This document shows, piece by piece, positions 8,836-18,889 of a stretch of 64,000 nucleotides of DNA. The translations under genes and the position numbers were made by a program. How positions within the stretch are numbered: the stretch's first letter is position 1; every line of letters begins with the position of its first letter. Origin of the DNA: Microcystis aeruginosa FD4 (GTDB lineage: Bacteria; Cyanobacteriota; Cyanobacteriia; Cyanobacteriales; Microcystaceae); NCBI RefSeq assembly GCF_009792235.1, contig NZ_CP046973.1:3472001-3536000 (forward strand). The letters are read 5' to 3'. The notes under the pieces were generated by a model that was given only the letters and a program-made list of their open reading frames with translations, did not search any database and was not told the DNA's origin.

Positions 8836-9501
8836 AGCGACTTTTTCCCCTGAATGAGATTACATCCCTTGCTGTTAGATGACTAAATGAATACAAGCAA
8901 TAGGAAATAGATAAGTTAAGACTGATGGTTCCCCGAATGGGATAACTTTCTAACATTTCCCCCTTTAGAGATAGCTTCTGATGCTCGGTTCAACAATTAA
9001 TCTTCACTCGTTCCTTATCTGGGGAAGATCAACATCATCGATGATCGATTTTTTCTGAAATGGCTATCTATTAAATTTGCTTAACTTTTAGCCCAATGGC
9101 AGCCCTGCTACTTCGATTATATCTTGCTCAAAAATTGCTGGCGGAATGCTCGTAACAAAATTTTATCTCATGGTCAGCCTTCAGCCGGGGGCTAAAATCT
9201 CGCTCTTTTGTTGGGAAAAGGGGGGTATATTCCAGGTTAAAGCTGAAAATTTCCCCCTTGCCCCACTTCTATAAGAAGTTTTCTGTTGATTTTTTTGGGT
9301 AATGATTCGGTAAGCTAAGACGCATTTTAACCGCCCATCCTTAGATTAGCTAAATCTCCTTCAATCCCTTTACTGTTGCCTCTTGCCTGTTGCCCCTTGC
9401 CTCGTCTGGCCCAAGCAATTTAAATTATGAACAGCTTATTAGTTTAGGTCTGTGAACTGAGAATTTACCCCTAGATTGCCTAGAAATGAGCGGTAAAAGT
9501 G
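8836..9501. other. gene-free intergenic stretch
   Basis: No open frame with a ribosome site and no RNA gene is recognised in these 666 bp. A short TTGCCTNTTGCC repeat is present at 9373-9400. The stretch lies upstream of the DUF2252 gene and downstream of the SulP gene, so it should hold the promoter of the first. Confidence 0.5.
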
Positions 9502-11226
9502 TCAATCTTGAGAAGGGGATGATGGGGGTGAGTTACGATAATGAAACGCCTCGATCGCTTCCTCTAGGGTTGCATAAATACGTTCGGTCGAGATCGTCTC
9601 GGATAGGTCTCCTTTTTTTAATTGCTGATATAAATCTTGCTTCACCCGCGCCATAGCGAAAGTAATACCACGGCCGATTAATTCTCGATGTAATTCTTTC
9701 AACATATCGACCGCCGTAATATCGATATCTAGAATCGCTTCGGCGTTGAGAACGAACCACTCGACGGGGGTTTTCTCCGCCTCGATCGCCGCTATTGCCC
9801 TTTTCCGAAAATTCTCGGCATTGGCGAAACAGAGGGGCGCGTCGTAACGGTAGAGAACCAATCCGGGGATCGTCGTCGCACCCTTCCAATCCTCGATATC
9901 GTGCAGACCTGCGAGATTCGGCACTTCCCCCAAAACCGCATCGTGTGGTCGCATCAGCCGCGTGAACAGATCCACCACCGATAACCCCACGGCAACCCCT
10001 ACCCCGACGAGGATATCGGTGGCCAGGACACCGAACATGGTGACGAGTGCCAATCGGAACTCACTGGTTTTGAAACAACGCAGACGGTTGAACTCCGATA
10101 TCTCGATCAGACGGAGCGCGGCGTAAATCACGATCGCCCCCAGGGCCGCTTTCGGAAACAGGGATAGCAGCGGACGTAAGAACAAGAGTACCAAAATCAC
10201 GATCAGAAAAGCCACGAGGGAAAACAGTTGCGATCGACTGCCCAGAGAATCGCCGATCGCCGTGCGACTGCCGCTACTGCTGACGGGAAAGCCTTGCATT
10301 ATCCCGTTGCCAATATTCACCGCTCCCAGCGCAAGTAATTCCTGATTGCCATTGATGCGATAGTCGTTTTTCGCCCCGAACGCGCGCGCGGTCAAGACGT
10401 TATCGGAATAGCCGACGAGGGCGATACCGATGGCCGAGGAGAGTAAATAGACGAACTGCTGGGAAGAAAAACCCCTCGGTACTTTCAAACTCGGTAAACC
10501 TGCGGGAATTTCCCCGATCACGGCGATGCCTCGCTCGTTCAGCTGGAACAAATATACTGCCGATGTCGCCAGTAGAACCGCGAGTAAAGGGCCGGGGGCA
10601 TTGGGAAAGCGACGTTGTACCACTAGCAGGAAAATTAGAACAGCGGCGGCGAGAATCAGAGTTGGTGGGTGAATCTCCGATAAATGTCGGGAAAATTCCC
10701 CGATCTGTCCGAAAAGCGATTCCGCTTTTAGTGACATCCCGCTAATTTTTCCCAACTGACCGACGATCATGATCACCGCTACTCCGGCCATGTAGCCGAC
10801 GAGAATCGGTTTGGAGAGGAGATCGGCGAGAAACCCCAACTGGGCGAAAGCGGCGACGCAGCAGACGCTCCCCACGAGTAGGGCCAATAGACTGCACAGA
10901 CTGGCGTAGTTGCTACTATCCCCGGCGACGAGGGGCATGATGGCGGCGGCGGTCATCACTGCCGTCGTCGATTCTGGCCCGACGGAGAGTTGTGGTGAGG
11001 AACCGAGCAGCGCATACATAAGCATAGGCGGTAGGATCGCCCATAATCCGGCGATCGGTTGTACTCTGGCCAGTTCCGCGTAGGCCAGACATTGGGGAAT
11101 GAGATAGGCCGCCACGGTGATCCCCGCGATCACATCTCCCTGTAACCAAGCCGAGCGATAGGATCGCAGACGCTTTAACCCGGGTAGGGAAAACCGCTCC
11201 CTAGAAAAATTTAATCGAGTCGCCAT
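9502..11226 (-). CDS. SulP-family anion transporter with STAS domain
   Basis: I choose ATG 11226 (MATRLNFSRERFSLPG, 574 residues) because AGGAGAAGAGTGAGG precedes it; an upstream start at 11280 would add 18 residues. The SulP core is plain: WLQGDVIAGITVAAYLIPQCLAYA, the conserved LLGSSPQLSVGPESTTAVM, and QGFPVSSSGSRTAIGDSLGS. About ten to twelve membrane helices are followed from about residue 430 by a cytoplasmic STAS domain (VLNAEAILDIDITAVDML). The family moves sulfate or bicarbonate, with Na+ or H+. BicA belongs to it, but I cannot separate bicarbonate from sulfate transport here. It lies 83 bp downstream of the RND pump on the same strand. Confidence 0.87.
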   Translation of the reverse strand: MATRLNFSRERFSLPGLKRLRSYRSAWLQGDVIAGITVAAYLIPQCLAYAELARVQPIAGLWAILPPMLMYALLGSSPQLSVGPESTTAVMTAAAIMPLVAGDSSNYASLCSLLALLVGSVCCVAAFAQLGFLADLLSKPILVGYMAGVAVIMIVGQLGKISGMSLKAESLFGQIGEFSRHLSEIHPPTLILAAAVLIFLLVVQRRFPNAPGPLLAVLLATSAVYLFQLNERGIAVIGEIPAGLPSLKVPRGFSSQQFVYLLSSAIGIALVGYSDNVLTARAFGAKNDYRINGNQELLALGAVNIGNGIMQGFPVSSSGSRTAIGDSLGSRSQLFSLVAFLIVILVLLFLRPLLSLFPKAALGAIVIYAALRLIEISEFNRLRCFKTSEFRLALVTMFGVLATDILVGVGVAVGLSVVDLFTRLMRPHDAVLGEVPNLAGLHDIEDWKGATTIPGLVLYRYDAPLCFANAENFRKRAIAAIEAEKTPVEWFVLNAEAILDIDITAVDMLKELHRELIGRGITFAMARVKQDLYQQLKKGDLSETISTERIYATLEEAIEAFHYRNSPPSSPSQD

Positions 11227-11308
11227 CCTCACTCTTCTCCTGTCATCGAAAATGTCCCAAAAATCTCGCAACCCGATCAACCACTGGTAGCGATACTTTT
11301 TCGCCAGT

Positions 11309-14300
11309 TTAACCGGGTTTTTCCAGTTTATTTTTGCTTACATCCAAACCGAGAAATTTATCTTCCAAGGTTTTAATCACGATGTATAAAATAGGAGCGA
11401 TCGCTAAACTTAAGAGAGTGGCAACCAAATAGCCCCCGAAGCTTACCGTACCGATCGACCAACGACTGAGCGCACCGGCTCCCGCCGCCGTCATTAAAGG
11501 TATATAACCGACAATTCCCGATAAAGAAGTCATCATGATCGGTCGGAAACGTGACTTGGCCGCCTCTACCGCCGCCTCGGTAAAATCCAGACCCATCTCG
11601 CGGTTTTGATTGGCAGTTTCCACGATCAGGATCGCGTTTTTAGAGGCCATACCGATCAACATTAACAACCCCACTTGAGCGTAGATATCGTTACTGATAA
11701 TCGGCCAAAAACTCCCTGCCTGTAGGATATTTGCCCGGAACCAGATGGCGCATAATGCCCCTAAAGTAGAGAGAGGAACCGTGAGCATAATAATCGTTGG
11801 GTCGATATAACTCTCGTACTGGGCGGCCAGTACCAGAAAAACGAGAACAAAACCTAAGCCAAAAATGAGAATAGTCGCATTGCCAGCAGATAGCTCTTCG
11901 AGAGCGCTTCCCGTCCACTCGTAGCCGAAACTAGGGGGTAAAGTCTCCTTGGCCACCGCTTCCATCACCTTAATCGCTTGACCAGAACTATAACCCGGGG
12001 CTGGAGCCGCTTGAATTTTAATCGAGGGGTAAACGTTATAGTGGGTGAGGGTGGGGGGATAATTAAGACTCTGCACCGTAACCACGCTACTTAACTGCAC
12101 CAAGGCACCATCCCGGCTTTTCACATAAAAGCCCTCAAGATCGGCGAGATTCGAGCGAAACTGCGGATTAACCTGGGCATACACGCGATACTGACGATTA
12201 GCAAAGACAAAATCGTTAACGTAGTTAGAACCGATATAGGTTTGCAGAGTTCTCAGCACCTCGGCCACATCGATATTCAGGGCATTAATTTTTTTTCTAT
12301 CTAACGAGATTTCCGACTGATCGGTGTAGAAAGTAAACTGGGTAAACACACCTTGCAGTTCGGGACGTTGGCTCGCCGCCGCCATATATTTCTGGGTCAC
12401 TTCGATCATCGTCTCCATCGGTAAACCCGCCCGATTTTGTAGCTGAAATTCTAGTCCACCGGTGGCACTCAACCCGTCCACCGCCGGAGCGTTAATCGCC
12501 ACAGCTTTAGAGCCAGTAATCTCGCTGCGGAGTTTGGCGTTCAGGGTTTTTAGCAGAGCGAAAACCGATTGATCCTGACCGGGACGTTCCTCCCAGGGTT
12601 TGAGACGAGCAAAGAAAAGATATTTATTGTAGTTATTGCCCTCGAAACTGTTGCCCGCAATACCGAGAAAGGCCTGCATTTCTGGCATCTCCTCCAGTAC
12701 CCGACCCACATCGGCCACTTGCTGACGACTGTAGTTCAGGGAGGTATTCGAGGGGGAATTGCCTAGAACAAAAAAGTAGCCCTGATCTTCTTCCGGGATA
12801 AAACCGGAGGGAACGACTTGGTACATAAAAACCGTCGCCACCAAGCCCGCGGCGAAAATTATCATGATCATCGGTTTGATCCGGGTTAAAGCCTCGATAA
12901 ATTGACCGTAACGCCTCTCGATCCAGCCAAAAATGCGATTGAAAAGATCGAAAAACCAACCGAACAGAAAGCGAAATATCCGATCGATCGGGTCGGGGGT
13001 AGCGTTCGGGGGACGGAGAATTAGGGATGCCAGCGTCGGGGAGAGGGTAATGGCGTTAAAGGTGGAGAAAACGATCGCCGCTGCCAAAGTAACGGCAAAC
13101 TGACGGTAAACGATACCCGTCGTCCCCGGAAAGAAAGCGACCGGAATAAAAACAGCCAGTTGGGTCAAGGCCGAGGCAATCACCGCCCCGCCTAACTCGT
13201 TCATGGCATCGAGGGAAGCTTGCAGCGGTTTCATTCCCGTGGCCATTTTCACCTGTACCGCTTCGACGATTACCACCGCATCATCGGTAACGGTGCCGAT
13301 CGCTAGAATTATGCCGAACAGAGTCAAAAGATTTAATTCCAAGCCAAAACCTAACACCGCCGCCATCGCACCGATCATGGCTACGGGCATAGCGATCGCT
13401 GGAATCATCGCTAACCGCCAGTTTTGCAGGAAAATCATGATCGTGATGATGGCGTACAGGATGGCCTCCATGGTGTTATCCTTGACATCAGCGATCGCTA
13501 CATTGACAAAGGTAGTCGTATCAAAAGCGACCTCGACCTTTAGCCCCGGCGGAAAACTTGCCTGTAGGCGAGCGATCGCCTTTTTAATCGCCTCTCCCGT
13601 GGCCAGGGCATTAGTTCCGGGTAGTTGGTACACCGCCAAACCGATCGCTGGTTCACCGTTGTAGAATGCGGCGGTATCGTAATTTTCTGCCCCCAATTCC
13701 ACCCGTCCCACGTCCGCCAAGGTGATTAAGGCACCATTATCTCCCACCTTAACCACCAGTTCCCCTGCCTCCTCTACTGTGCGAAAGCGTCCCGAACTCC
13801 GCAGGGGAATCTCGAACTGTTGATCGGGAAGGGTGGGTTCCTGACCAATACGTCCCGCACCTACCTGTAAATTCTGCTCTTCGATCGCCCGTACCACATC
13901 GCCGGCGGTGAGATTGCGAGCTGCTAATTTATCGGGATCGAGCCAAAACCGCATAGCATATTTTCTTTCCCCGAACATGGTAATTGACCCGACCCCGAAC
14001 AGCCGTTTAATTTCATCGGTGATATTGAGATCGATATAATTACTAATAAAAATCGGATCGTAAATTGCCTTTCCTGACGGGTCTTTCTCCGAGAAAAAAG
14101 CGTAGGCGAGCAGAATATTCGGCGAGGCTTTATCAACTTTAACCCCCGTTTGTTTGACCCCATCTGGTAATCGGGGTTCGGCCAGACCGACTCGGTTTTG
14201 GACATTGACCTGCGCCTGATTACGGTCTATATTCGTGGGAAAGGCCACCGTGATATTAGCAACCCCATCATTACTCGTATTAGAGCTAATGTATTTCATA

Positions 14301-14533
14301 TTCTCCACGCCGTTAATTTCCCGCTCCAAGATGGTCGTTACCGTATCTTCGGTGGTGCGGGCATCGGCACCGATATAGGTGGCGGTTACTTTCACCTGGG
14401 TGGGGGCTAGTTGCGGTAATTTGGCGACGGGCAGCAAAGGAAAAGCGATCGCTCCAGCTAAGACGATTAACAGAGAACAAACCGTCGCTAAAACGGGACG
14501 TTTGATAAAGAGGCTCGATATACTGAGTACCAT
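11309..14533 (-). CDS. RND-family multidrug efflux permease (HAE1 type, AcrB-like)
   Basis: A 1074-residue inner-membrane proton/drug antiporter. It shows the N-terminal FIKRPVLATVCSLLIVLAGA, two large periplasmic loops, GTVTDDAVVIVEAVQ in helix 4 (the Asp-Asp proton relay), SALTQLAVFIPVAFFPG, and in the second half SKNAILIVETANQ with RFRPIMMTSLSGIVGYIPL. The length is normal for AcrB/MexB homologues. No membrane-fusion protein or outer-membrane channel lies next to it, so the tripartite partners must come from elsewhere. The neighbour at 14551 starts 17 bp away on the opposite strand, so the two promoters must overlap each other's 5' ends. Confidence 0.93.
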   Translation of the reverse strand: MVLSISSLFIKRPVLATVCSLLIVLAGAIAFPLLPVAKLPQLAPTQVKVTATYIGADARTTEDTVTTILEREINGVENMKYISSNTSNDGVANITVAFPTNIDRNQAQVNVQNRVGLAEPRLPDGVKQTGVKVDKASPNILLAYAFFSEKDPSGKAIYDPIFISNYIDLNITDEIKRLFGVGSITMFGERKYAMRFWLDPDKLAARNLTAGDVVRAIEEQNLQVGAGRIGQEPTLPDQQFEIPLRSSGRFRTVEEAGELVVKVGDNGALITLADVGRVELGAENYDTAAFYNGEPAIGLAVYQLPGTNALATGEAIKKAIARLQASFPPGLKVEVAFDTTTFVNVAIADVKDNTMEAILYAIITIMIFLQNWRLAMIPAIAMPVAMIGAMAAVLGFGLELNLLTLFGIILAIGTVTDDAVVIVEAVQVKMATGMKPLQASLDAMNELGGAVIASALTQLAVFIPVAFFPGTTGIVYRQFAVTLAAAIVFSTFNAITLSPTLASLILRPPNATPDPIDRIFRFLFGWFFDLFNRIFGWIERRYGQFIEALTRIKPMIMIIFAAGLVATVFMYQVVPSGFIPEEDQGYFFVLGNSPSNTSLNYSRQQVADVGRVLEEMPEMQAFLGIAGNSFEGNNYNKYLFFARLKPWEERPGQDQSVFALLKTLNAKLRSEITGSKAVAINAPAVDGLSATGGLEFQLQNRAGLPMETMIEVTQKYMAAASQRPELQGVFTQFTFYTDQSEISLDRKKINALNIDVAEVLRTLQTYIGSNYVNDFVFANRQYRVYAQVNPQFRSNLADLEGFYVKSRDGALVQLSSVVTVQSLNYPPTLTHYNVYPSIKIQAAPAPGYSSGQAIKVMEAVAKETLPPSFGYEWTGSALEELSAGNATILIFGLGFVLVFLVLAAQYESYIDPTIIMLTVPLSTLGALCAIWFRANILQAGSFWPIISNDIYAQVGLLMLIGMASKNAILIVETANQNREMGLDFTEAAVEAAKSRFRPIMMTSLSGIVGYIPLMTAAGAGALSRWSIGTVSFGGYLVATLLSLAIAPILYIVIKTLEDKFLGLDVSKNKLEKPG

Positions 14534-14550
14534 GGAGGGATCACGATAGG

Positions 14551-14790
14551 ATGAACGGCAGACGAATTCTTTTTTCCGCTATCTTCACGGCGGCGATCGG
14601 TTTTGTTATTGGTTTGGGATTAGTCAAATTTGGCCAGCCAGAGGTTGATCAACTCAAGTACGATACGGATTCCTACCGGCAATTATTACACACCTACGGC
14701 TGGTGGGGAGCGGGAATTGGTTTATTCGTGGGAGCGGGACAAGAATATCTCCGACAGGCGAGAATTTTGCGCGATCGAGAGGATAATTGA
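14551..14790 (+). CDS. small two-helix membrane protein (79 aa)
   Basis: A 79-residue protein with two hydrophobic segments, ILFSAIFTAAIGFVIGLGLV and WWGAGIGLFVGAGQEYL, joined by a polar loop (KFGQPEVDQLKYDTDSYRQL). GAGGGATCACGATAGG before the ATG offers a ribosome site. It is divergent from the RND pump with only 17 bp between starts, suggesting shared control, but no function is recognised. Confidence 0.6.
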   Translation: MNGRRILFSAIFTAAIGFVIGLGLVKFGQPEVDQLKYDTDSYRQLLHTYGWWGAGIGLFVGAGQEYLRQARILRDREDN

Positions 14791-14854
14791 TCGGCTTCTG
14801 TTGCCTCGTCGCTGCGGATGACCGTCGGTAGAGAGTTCGGAATCAAAGCGATCG

Positions 14855-15316
14855 CTATTTACAGGCCATTACGGCGATCGTGTAGGCGTTATTATTTGCC
14901 CCGTTGATATTGAGATTGATTTGATAGGGCTGTCTTCCCGTGGGAGATTGGAAAGGGAGCGAGTAGGTTTGTCCTCTCTTCATCTCGACATTTTTCTGGA
15001 AGGCACTATTAACCGAATTATCGGGATACTTGAGATTGATCGTTACTCCGTATTTGCCATCGTTTTCGGGAACCATTACCCCTTTAAAAGAGGCAAATTT
15101 CACCCCGGAGGGAACGGCGAAATCGGTGTTAAAGTTATTCTTTCCTATGGCATCGATCTGTTTGCGGATATGGGTCTGATTAGTGGCTACTTCCTTGAGG
15201 TACTGACAGTTTTTCGGAAGTTCGGTAGCCTGATCTTTGGTACTGGCGACAACGGCCATCGAGGTCAGTCCGAGGATTAAACCAGCCCAGAGAAAGCTGA
15301 AAGTTTTTGTCAACAT
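14855..15316 (-). CDS. secreted protein of unknown function
   Basis: A 153-residue protein with a signal peptide (MLTKTFSFLWAGLILGLTSM, cleavage likely after VVAS near residue 25). The mature part carries Cys37 and a penultimate Cys152 that could pair, and beta-rich segments such as YGVTINLKYPDNSVNS and QPYQINLNINGANNNAYT. No family is recognised; the pattern suggests a small beta-sandwich exported to the periplasm. Confidence 0.62.
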   Translation of the reverse strand: MLTKTFSFLWAGLILGLTSMAVVASTKDQATELPKNCQYLKEVATNQTHIRKQIDAIGKNNFNTDFAVPSGVKFASFKGVMVPENDGKYGVTINLKYPDNSVNSAFQKNVEMKRGQTYSLPFQSPTGRQPYQINLNINGANNNAYTIAVMACK

Positions 15317-15671
15317 GATAGTTTTTCCCGTTAAGTTTTTCTAAAATTGGCTCTTCGGGGACGATTAAAGATAATTAAGCCTTAATTGTCCCGCCTTGAC
15401 TTTTTCCGTGACCAAAGTTCTCACTAATTCTAATTCTTGGCGCGGGACTTGGTCATGCTCGCTCGCAGTGGAGCGAGTTCTCCTGTTTCTTCTGGGGTTA
15501 ATTTCTGTGCGTCAACCCGTGAGATTTTCAGAGAATTGCTCCTCGTTTTTACTCTCCGAACCAAGCACAAACCCCGCTCACATACCCGAGAAAGCTAGGA
15601 TTCAATATTTACTACTAATATTTAACGTTGGCAGACTCGGAGAAACTATCAAAATTCTGCAAATCTAACTT
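15317..15671. other. gene-free intergenic stretch
   Basis: A 90-codon frame on the plus strand here has no ribosome site and no recognisable protein. A short hairpin (CTCGCT...GGAGCGAG, about 15459-15478) is present. I see no gene. Confidence 0.5.
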
Positions 15672-16649
15672 TTATTTTGTTAAAGAATTATCTCGCAAAG
15701 TTGCCGACGGACACTCACCGAACATTTTCTTATAATCTTTGGCAAATTGACCCATGTGCCAGAATCCCCACTGTATGGCGATCGCACTAACGGTGATTCC
15801 CCTACCCGCAGACGCTTTTAGTTGTCGTCGTACCCCGTTAAGACGTTGAATTTTGAGATAAGTCGCAGGTCCCAGGCCAAAACATTCCTGAAAACCGTAA
15901 CGGAGGGTACGTTCACTGATGTGAAGTTCTTGGCAGAGATCGAGGATCGAGAGGGGGCGATCGAGATTGTCCAGTAAGATCTCCTCTGCTCGCTTAATGT
16001 AGGGATGTCGTATTGAAGGGCGCAGCGGCGGATCGTTTTGATGGGAATCGAGTACATCTAGAACCAGAGAGATAAAATCCTCTCGGATCAGCGATTGCAT
16101 GGCTGGCTGTAGAATTGTCTGGGGTTGTCTCTGGAAAAGCTCAAAAATATATCTTAAATGAGAGCGAAATCGTCTCAGGACAGTCGGCTCTGGTTGAATT
16201 GCAAGGGTTGAATCGGTAATTAAAGATGCTACCCGGGGCCGATCGGTTTGTTCAACCAGAGAAAACAAAGAATCGTTATCGATAGTAACCAGTGCTAGGG
16301 GGAAGTTTCCCGATCGAAGCATATCGATCCCCCTGGAACTTTTCTGCAAGAGAGCGGAATTCGACGATAAGGAATACCCGTGCCACTTGAACACCTGGGG
16401 TGTGGACAAGGGTATGCCGACGGTGATTGTCCTGGGAGGAGAATCCCCTTGAGAACGAATTCCTCGATTGTAAATCGGTCGGGCGAATTGTATGCCCCCG
16501 ACTTGAGCTACGAACAGTTCCCCCTCGAAAGTTCCCACCTCGATCGGTCGATGAACCATGTCCCAACGAAAAGCTCTCATCCGCGACCCTAGTTCATCGA
16601 TATCGTGAAAGGAAATAGTCTCGATCAGGGGCTGTAAATTAATATTCAT
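15672..16649 (-). CDS. AraC-family transcriptional regulator
   Basis: A 325-residue regulator. The C-terminal third has two helix-turn-helix units of the AraC/XylS type: RPLSILDLCQELHISERTLR (about 233-252) and ITVSAIAIQWGFWHMGQFAKDYKKMFGE (about 289-316), the latter with the family's G-F-x-x-x-x-x-F-x-x-x-F/Y-K-x-x-G-x-x-P pattern. The N-terminal 200 residues form a sensory domain I cannot identify. The effector and targets are unknown. A 677-bp gap with two mobile repeats lies on its promoter side. Confidence 0.87.
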   Translation of the reverse strand: MNINLQPLIETISFHDIDELGSRMRAFRWDMVHRPIEVGTFEGELFVAQVGGIQFARPIYNRGIRSQGDSPPRTITVGIPLSTPQVFKWHGYSLSSNSALLQKSSRGIDMLRSGNFPLALVTIDNDSLFSLVEQTDRPRVASLITDSTLAIQPEPTVLRRFRSHLRYIFELFQRQPQTILQPAMQSLIREDFISLVLDVLDSHQNDPPLRPSIRHPYIKRAEEILLDNLDRPLSILDLCQELHISERTLRYGFQECFGLGPATYLKIQRLNGVRRQLKASAGRGITVSAIAIQWGFWHMGQFAKDYKKMFGECPSATLRDNSLTK

Positions 16650-16740
16650 TTTGTCTGGTTTAGAATAGCGGAATTATTAAAAATAATTAAGTATTATTAA
16701 GAGTTATTCTCTTGTAAATATGTAATATACCTCACTAATC

Positions 16741-16872
16741 GGCTCTTCTCGACTTTGTGTGATAATTTTTGCTTATGGAATCGTGAAATGCTTATCGGGC
16801 AAGACTTTTAGGGCTATTTTGCGGATATTCTATCAGTATAGACCTCGTTTCCACACATAAACCAGAAGAGCC
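16741..16872. mobile_element. MITE, GGCTCTTCT family, 7-bp target duplication
   Basis: The 132-bp element begins GGCTCTTCTCGACTTTGTGT and ends ACACATAAACCAGAAGAGCC, so its ends are inverted repeats. It is flanked by the direct repeat ACTAATC (16734-16740 and 16873-16879), a 7-bp target-site duplication. It has no coding capacity. A second copy of the same family, also with a 7-bp duplication, lies at 57955-58263. Confidence 0.88.
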
Positions 16873-16913
16873 ACTAATCTTAATTGTAGAGTTTTTTGGC
16901 TTTTATGGGTTAA

Positions 16914-17020
16914 TACTAAATCCGGTTATTAAAAACTGATTATGTATTCTCCCCTTTGCATGAGTGCCTCTTGCATGAGTGCTTCTCCTCATAACTAGCC
17001 TATACTCAACGGATTTAGTA
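16914..17020. mobile_element. MITE, TACTAAATCCG family, 3-bp target duplication
   Basis: A 107-bp element with terminal inverted repeats TACTAAATCCG / CGGATTTAGTA, flanked by TAA on both sides. It contains a short tandem GCATGAGTGC. A second copy with the same ends, flanked by TTA, is at 24041-24157. The 3-bp TWA duplication is reminiscent of the IS1031 subgroup of IS5 (inference from family knowledge). Confidence 0.85.
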
Positions 17021-17326
17021 TAATAACGTCAGACTCTGACTTTTTTCCTTGATTGAAAGAAATAGGGGTTTCTCGTTATCCGCAATATTTTTTAAAATTT
17101 ACGATCAATTCTTAATAAAAAATACCGAAAAGTTCTATCTATAAGTCTAAGTTTGCCATTTTTTGATAGCGATCGCTCTTGCCAAGCTTCTATAATAGTC
17201 TTCTAGAGGCTAATAGATAGAAACTCGCTGTTTATTCAAGCAAGAAAATTTAGAAAGAAGATAGGAGATAAATGCCCTTAAAATTGATGAGCAGGAGGAA
17301 ATATTCCCAATTAAAGGTTCGCTGCT

Positions 17327-17989
17327 ATGAAATTCCGTCAATTGATACAGGCCACAGAAAATAAATACAATCGGCTGCTGGCAAATCTGCTCTCGCTCTA
17401 CATTATTTACCCGTTTTTAGTATATCTACCCCTGGGAGATTGGCTGATTTTCTTTTTCTTCTCCCTCATTCTCATTATCGCCGTCTATCAGATCGATCGA
17501 AGTAAATTGGCTTTAAGATTTAATATCGGTCTGTTTTTGATTGCCCTCCTCCTGCGAGCATTCAGCACGATTATCCCTATTTATAGCGATTTCAACCGTT
17601 GGTTCGAGCTATCTAGTACATTAATTTTTCTAGCTTTTATTAGTTTATGTGTGTACTCGATTTTACTAGAATTAATTCCCGCCGAACAAGTCACGTCCGA
17701 TATCATCAAAGGGGGAATTTGTGTCTATTTTCTCTTAGGATTTTTCTGGGCGGCCGCTTATAATATCATCCAGATTTTCGACCCCGATTCCTTTAGCTCT
17801 GCTGCTAAAACCATCAACCAGGCAGATATACTTCATTTCAGCTTTACTACCCTGGCTACGGTTGGCTACGGTGATATAGTTCCTACCAGTAAAATCGCTA
17901 GAGTTTTAGCCAATTTAGAAGGAATGACTGGAGTTCTCTATCCCGCCGTTTTTATCGCTCGTTTAGTCAGTTTACACAATGGTCGTTAA
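17327..17989 (+). CDS. two-pore-domain-type potassium channel protein
   Basis: A 220-residue membrane protein with about six hydrophobic segments. The last pair encloses a canonical K+ selectivity filter in HFSFTTLATVGYGDIVPTSK (TVGYGD near residue 184). There is no RCK/TrkA-N regulatory domain after the last helix, and the N-terminal helices lack the Arg-rich S4 pattern, so it looks like a ligand- or tension-independent leak or simple ion channel (inference). The DUF2092 gene follows after 32 bp on the same strand and may be co-transcribed. Confidence 0.85.
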   Translation: MKFRQLIQATENKYNRLLANLLSLYIIYPFLVYLPLGDWLIFFFFSLILIIAVYQIDRSKLALRFNIGLFLIALLLRAFSTIIPIYSDFNRWFELSSTLIFLAFISLCVYSILLELIPAEQVTSDIIKGGICVYFLLGFFWAAAYNIIQIFDPDSFSSAAKTINQADILHFSFTTLATVGYGDIVPTSKIARVLANLEGMTGVLYPAVFIARLVSLHNGR

Positions 17990-18021
17990 CCAAAACAATC
18001 GATCGCCTTGGAGAATATTAG

Positions 18022-18798
18022 ATGATTATGCGTCGCTTTATGCCGATTCTTTCTTTACTTTTGCCTTGGGTCGCTGCCGCAGGAGTCTTGGCGGAAATAC
18101 CGACTCTATCCCAGGAAATCCGCCCAAAAACGGCGGAACAGGTGATCGAGCAGCTCTGTGCTAATTTAACCAAACAGCGCTCGTTCACCGTCAATATGGA
18201 TGTCACCTATGACGATGTACTCGAATCCGGGGCGAAAGTTCAGTACAGTGCCTATCAAAACATCTGGGTAGAGAAACCCGATCGCCTGCGCTCGGACTAT
18301 ACTGGGGATGAACGAGTTACCCGCTTTTTTTACGACGGTAAAACCTTCACCCTTGCGGATCTGGAACGGGATCTATACGTCACGAAACCGGCGCCGAATA
18401 CTCTAGATGAAGCCTTAGACCAAGTAGAGCAAAGGTACGGGATCAGCATTCCCATGTCAAATCTGGCAGCGAACGATCCCTGTGCAGATCTAAAGGCCGA
18501 TGTCAGGCAAATTATTTTTATCGGCAAAGACATGGTCAACCGCGAACCGATGTATCACCTGCTGCTGATCGGTAGCGATCGCGATTATCAAATCTGGGTC
18601 ACACAAGATGCCACCCCCCTACTGAGGAAAGCGATTATTACCTATAAAACTCTACCCGGTTCACCCCAGTACAAGGCAATATTATCCGACTGGAATTTTA
18701 ATCCCAGTATAACCGCCGATACTTTCACTTTCCAACCGGGGTCAGAGTCGATCGGTATCGAACTTCTACCCGCTAGGGATAATCAATCCCAGCCGTAA
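18022..18798 (+). CDS. periplasmic DUF2092 protein (LolA/LolB-like fold)
   Basis: A 258-residue protein with a signal peptide (MRRFMPILSLLLPWVAAAGV, cleavage near residue 24). The mature sequence follows DUF2092: SFTVNMDVTYDDVLESGAK, WVEKPDRLRSDYTGDE, FFYDGKTFTLADLERDLYV and a C-terminal DWNFNPSITADTFTFQPG. The family is thought to adopt a lipoprotein-carrier-like half barrel, so a role in binding lipid-like ligands in the periplasm is possible (inference). It follows the channel gene closely. Confidence 0.82.
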   Translation: MIMRRFMPILSLLLPWVAAAGVLAEIPTLSQEIRPKTAEQVIEQLCANLTKQRSFTVNMDVTYDDVLESGAKVQYSAYQNIWVEKPDRLRSDYTGDERVTRFFYDGKTFTLADLERDLYVTKPAPNTLDEALDQVEQRYGISIPMSNLAANDPCADLKADVRQIIFIGKDMVNREPMYHLLLIGSDRDYQIWVTQDATPLLRKAIITYKTLPGSPQYKAILSDWNFNPSITADTFTFQPGSESIGIELLPARDNQSQP

Positions 18799-18889
18799 AG
18801 CCCGTTGATAAAATGCGATCGCTTGTCGGTATTCCCCTAAATCAGCGTTTTGATATACTTTGAATATCTAACGAATTCGAGGTGGGATC

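Noticed and set aside
15396..15668. 90-codon ORF on the plus strand
   Set aside because: No ribosome site, no protein-like pattern, and it falls in a gap between two minus-strand genes.
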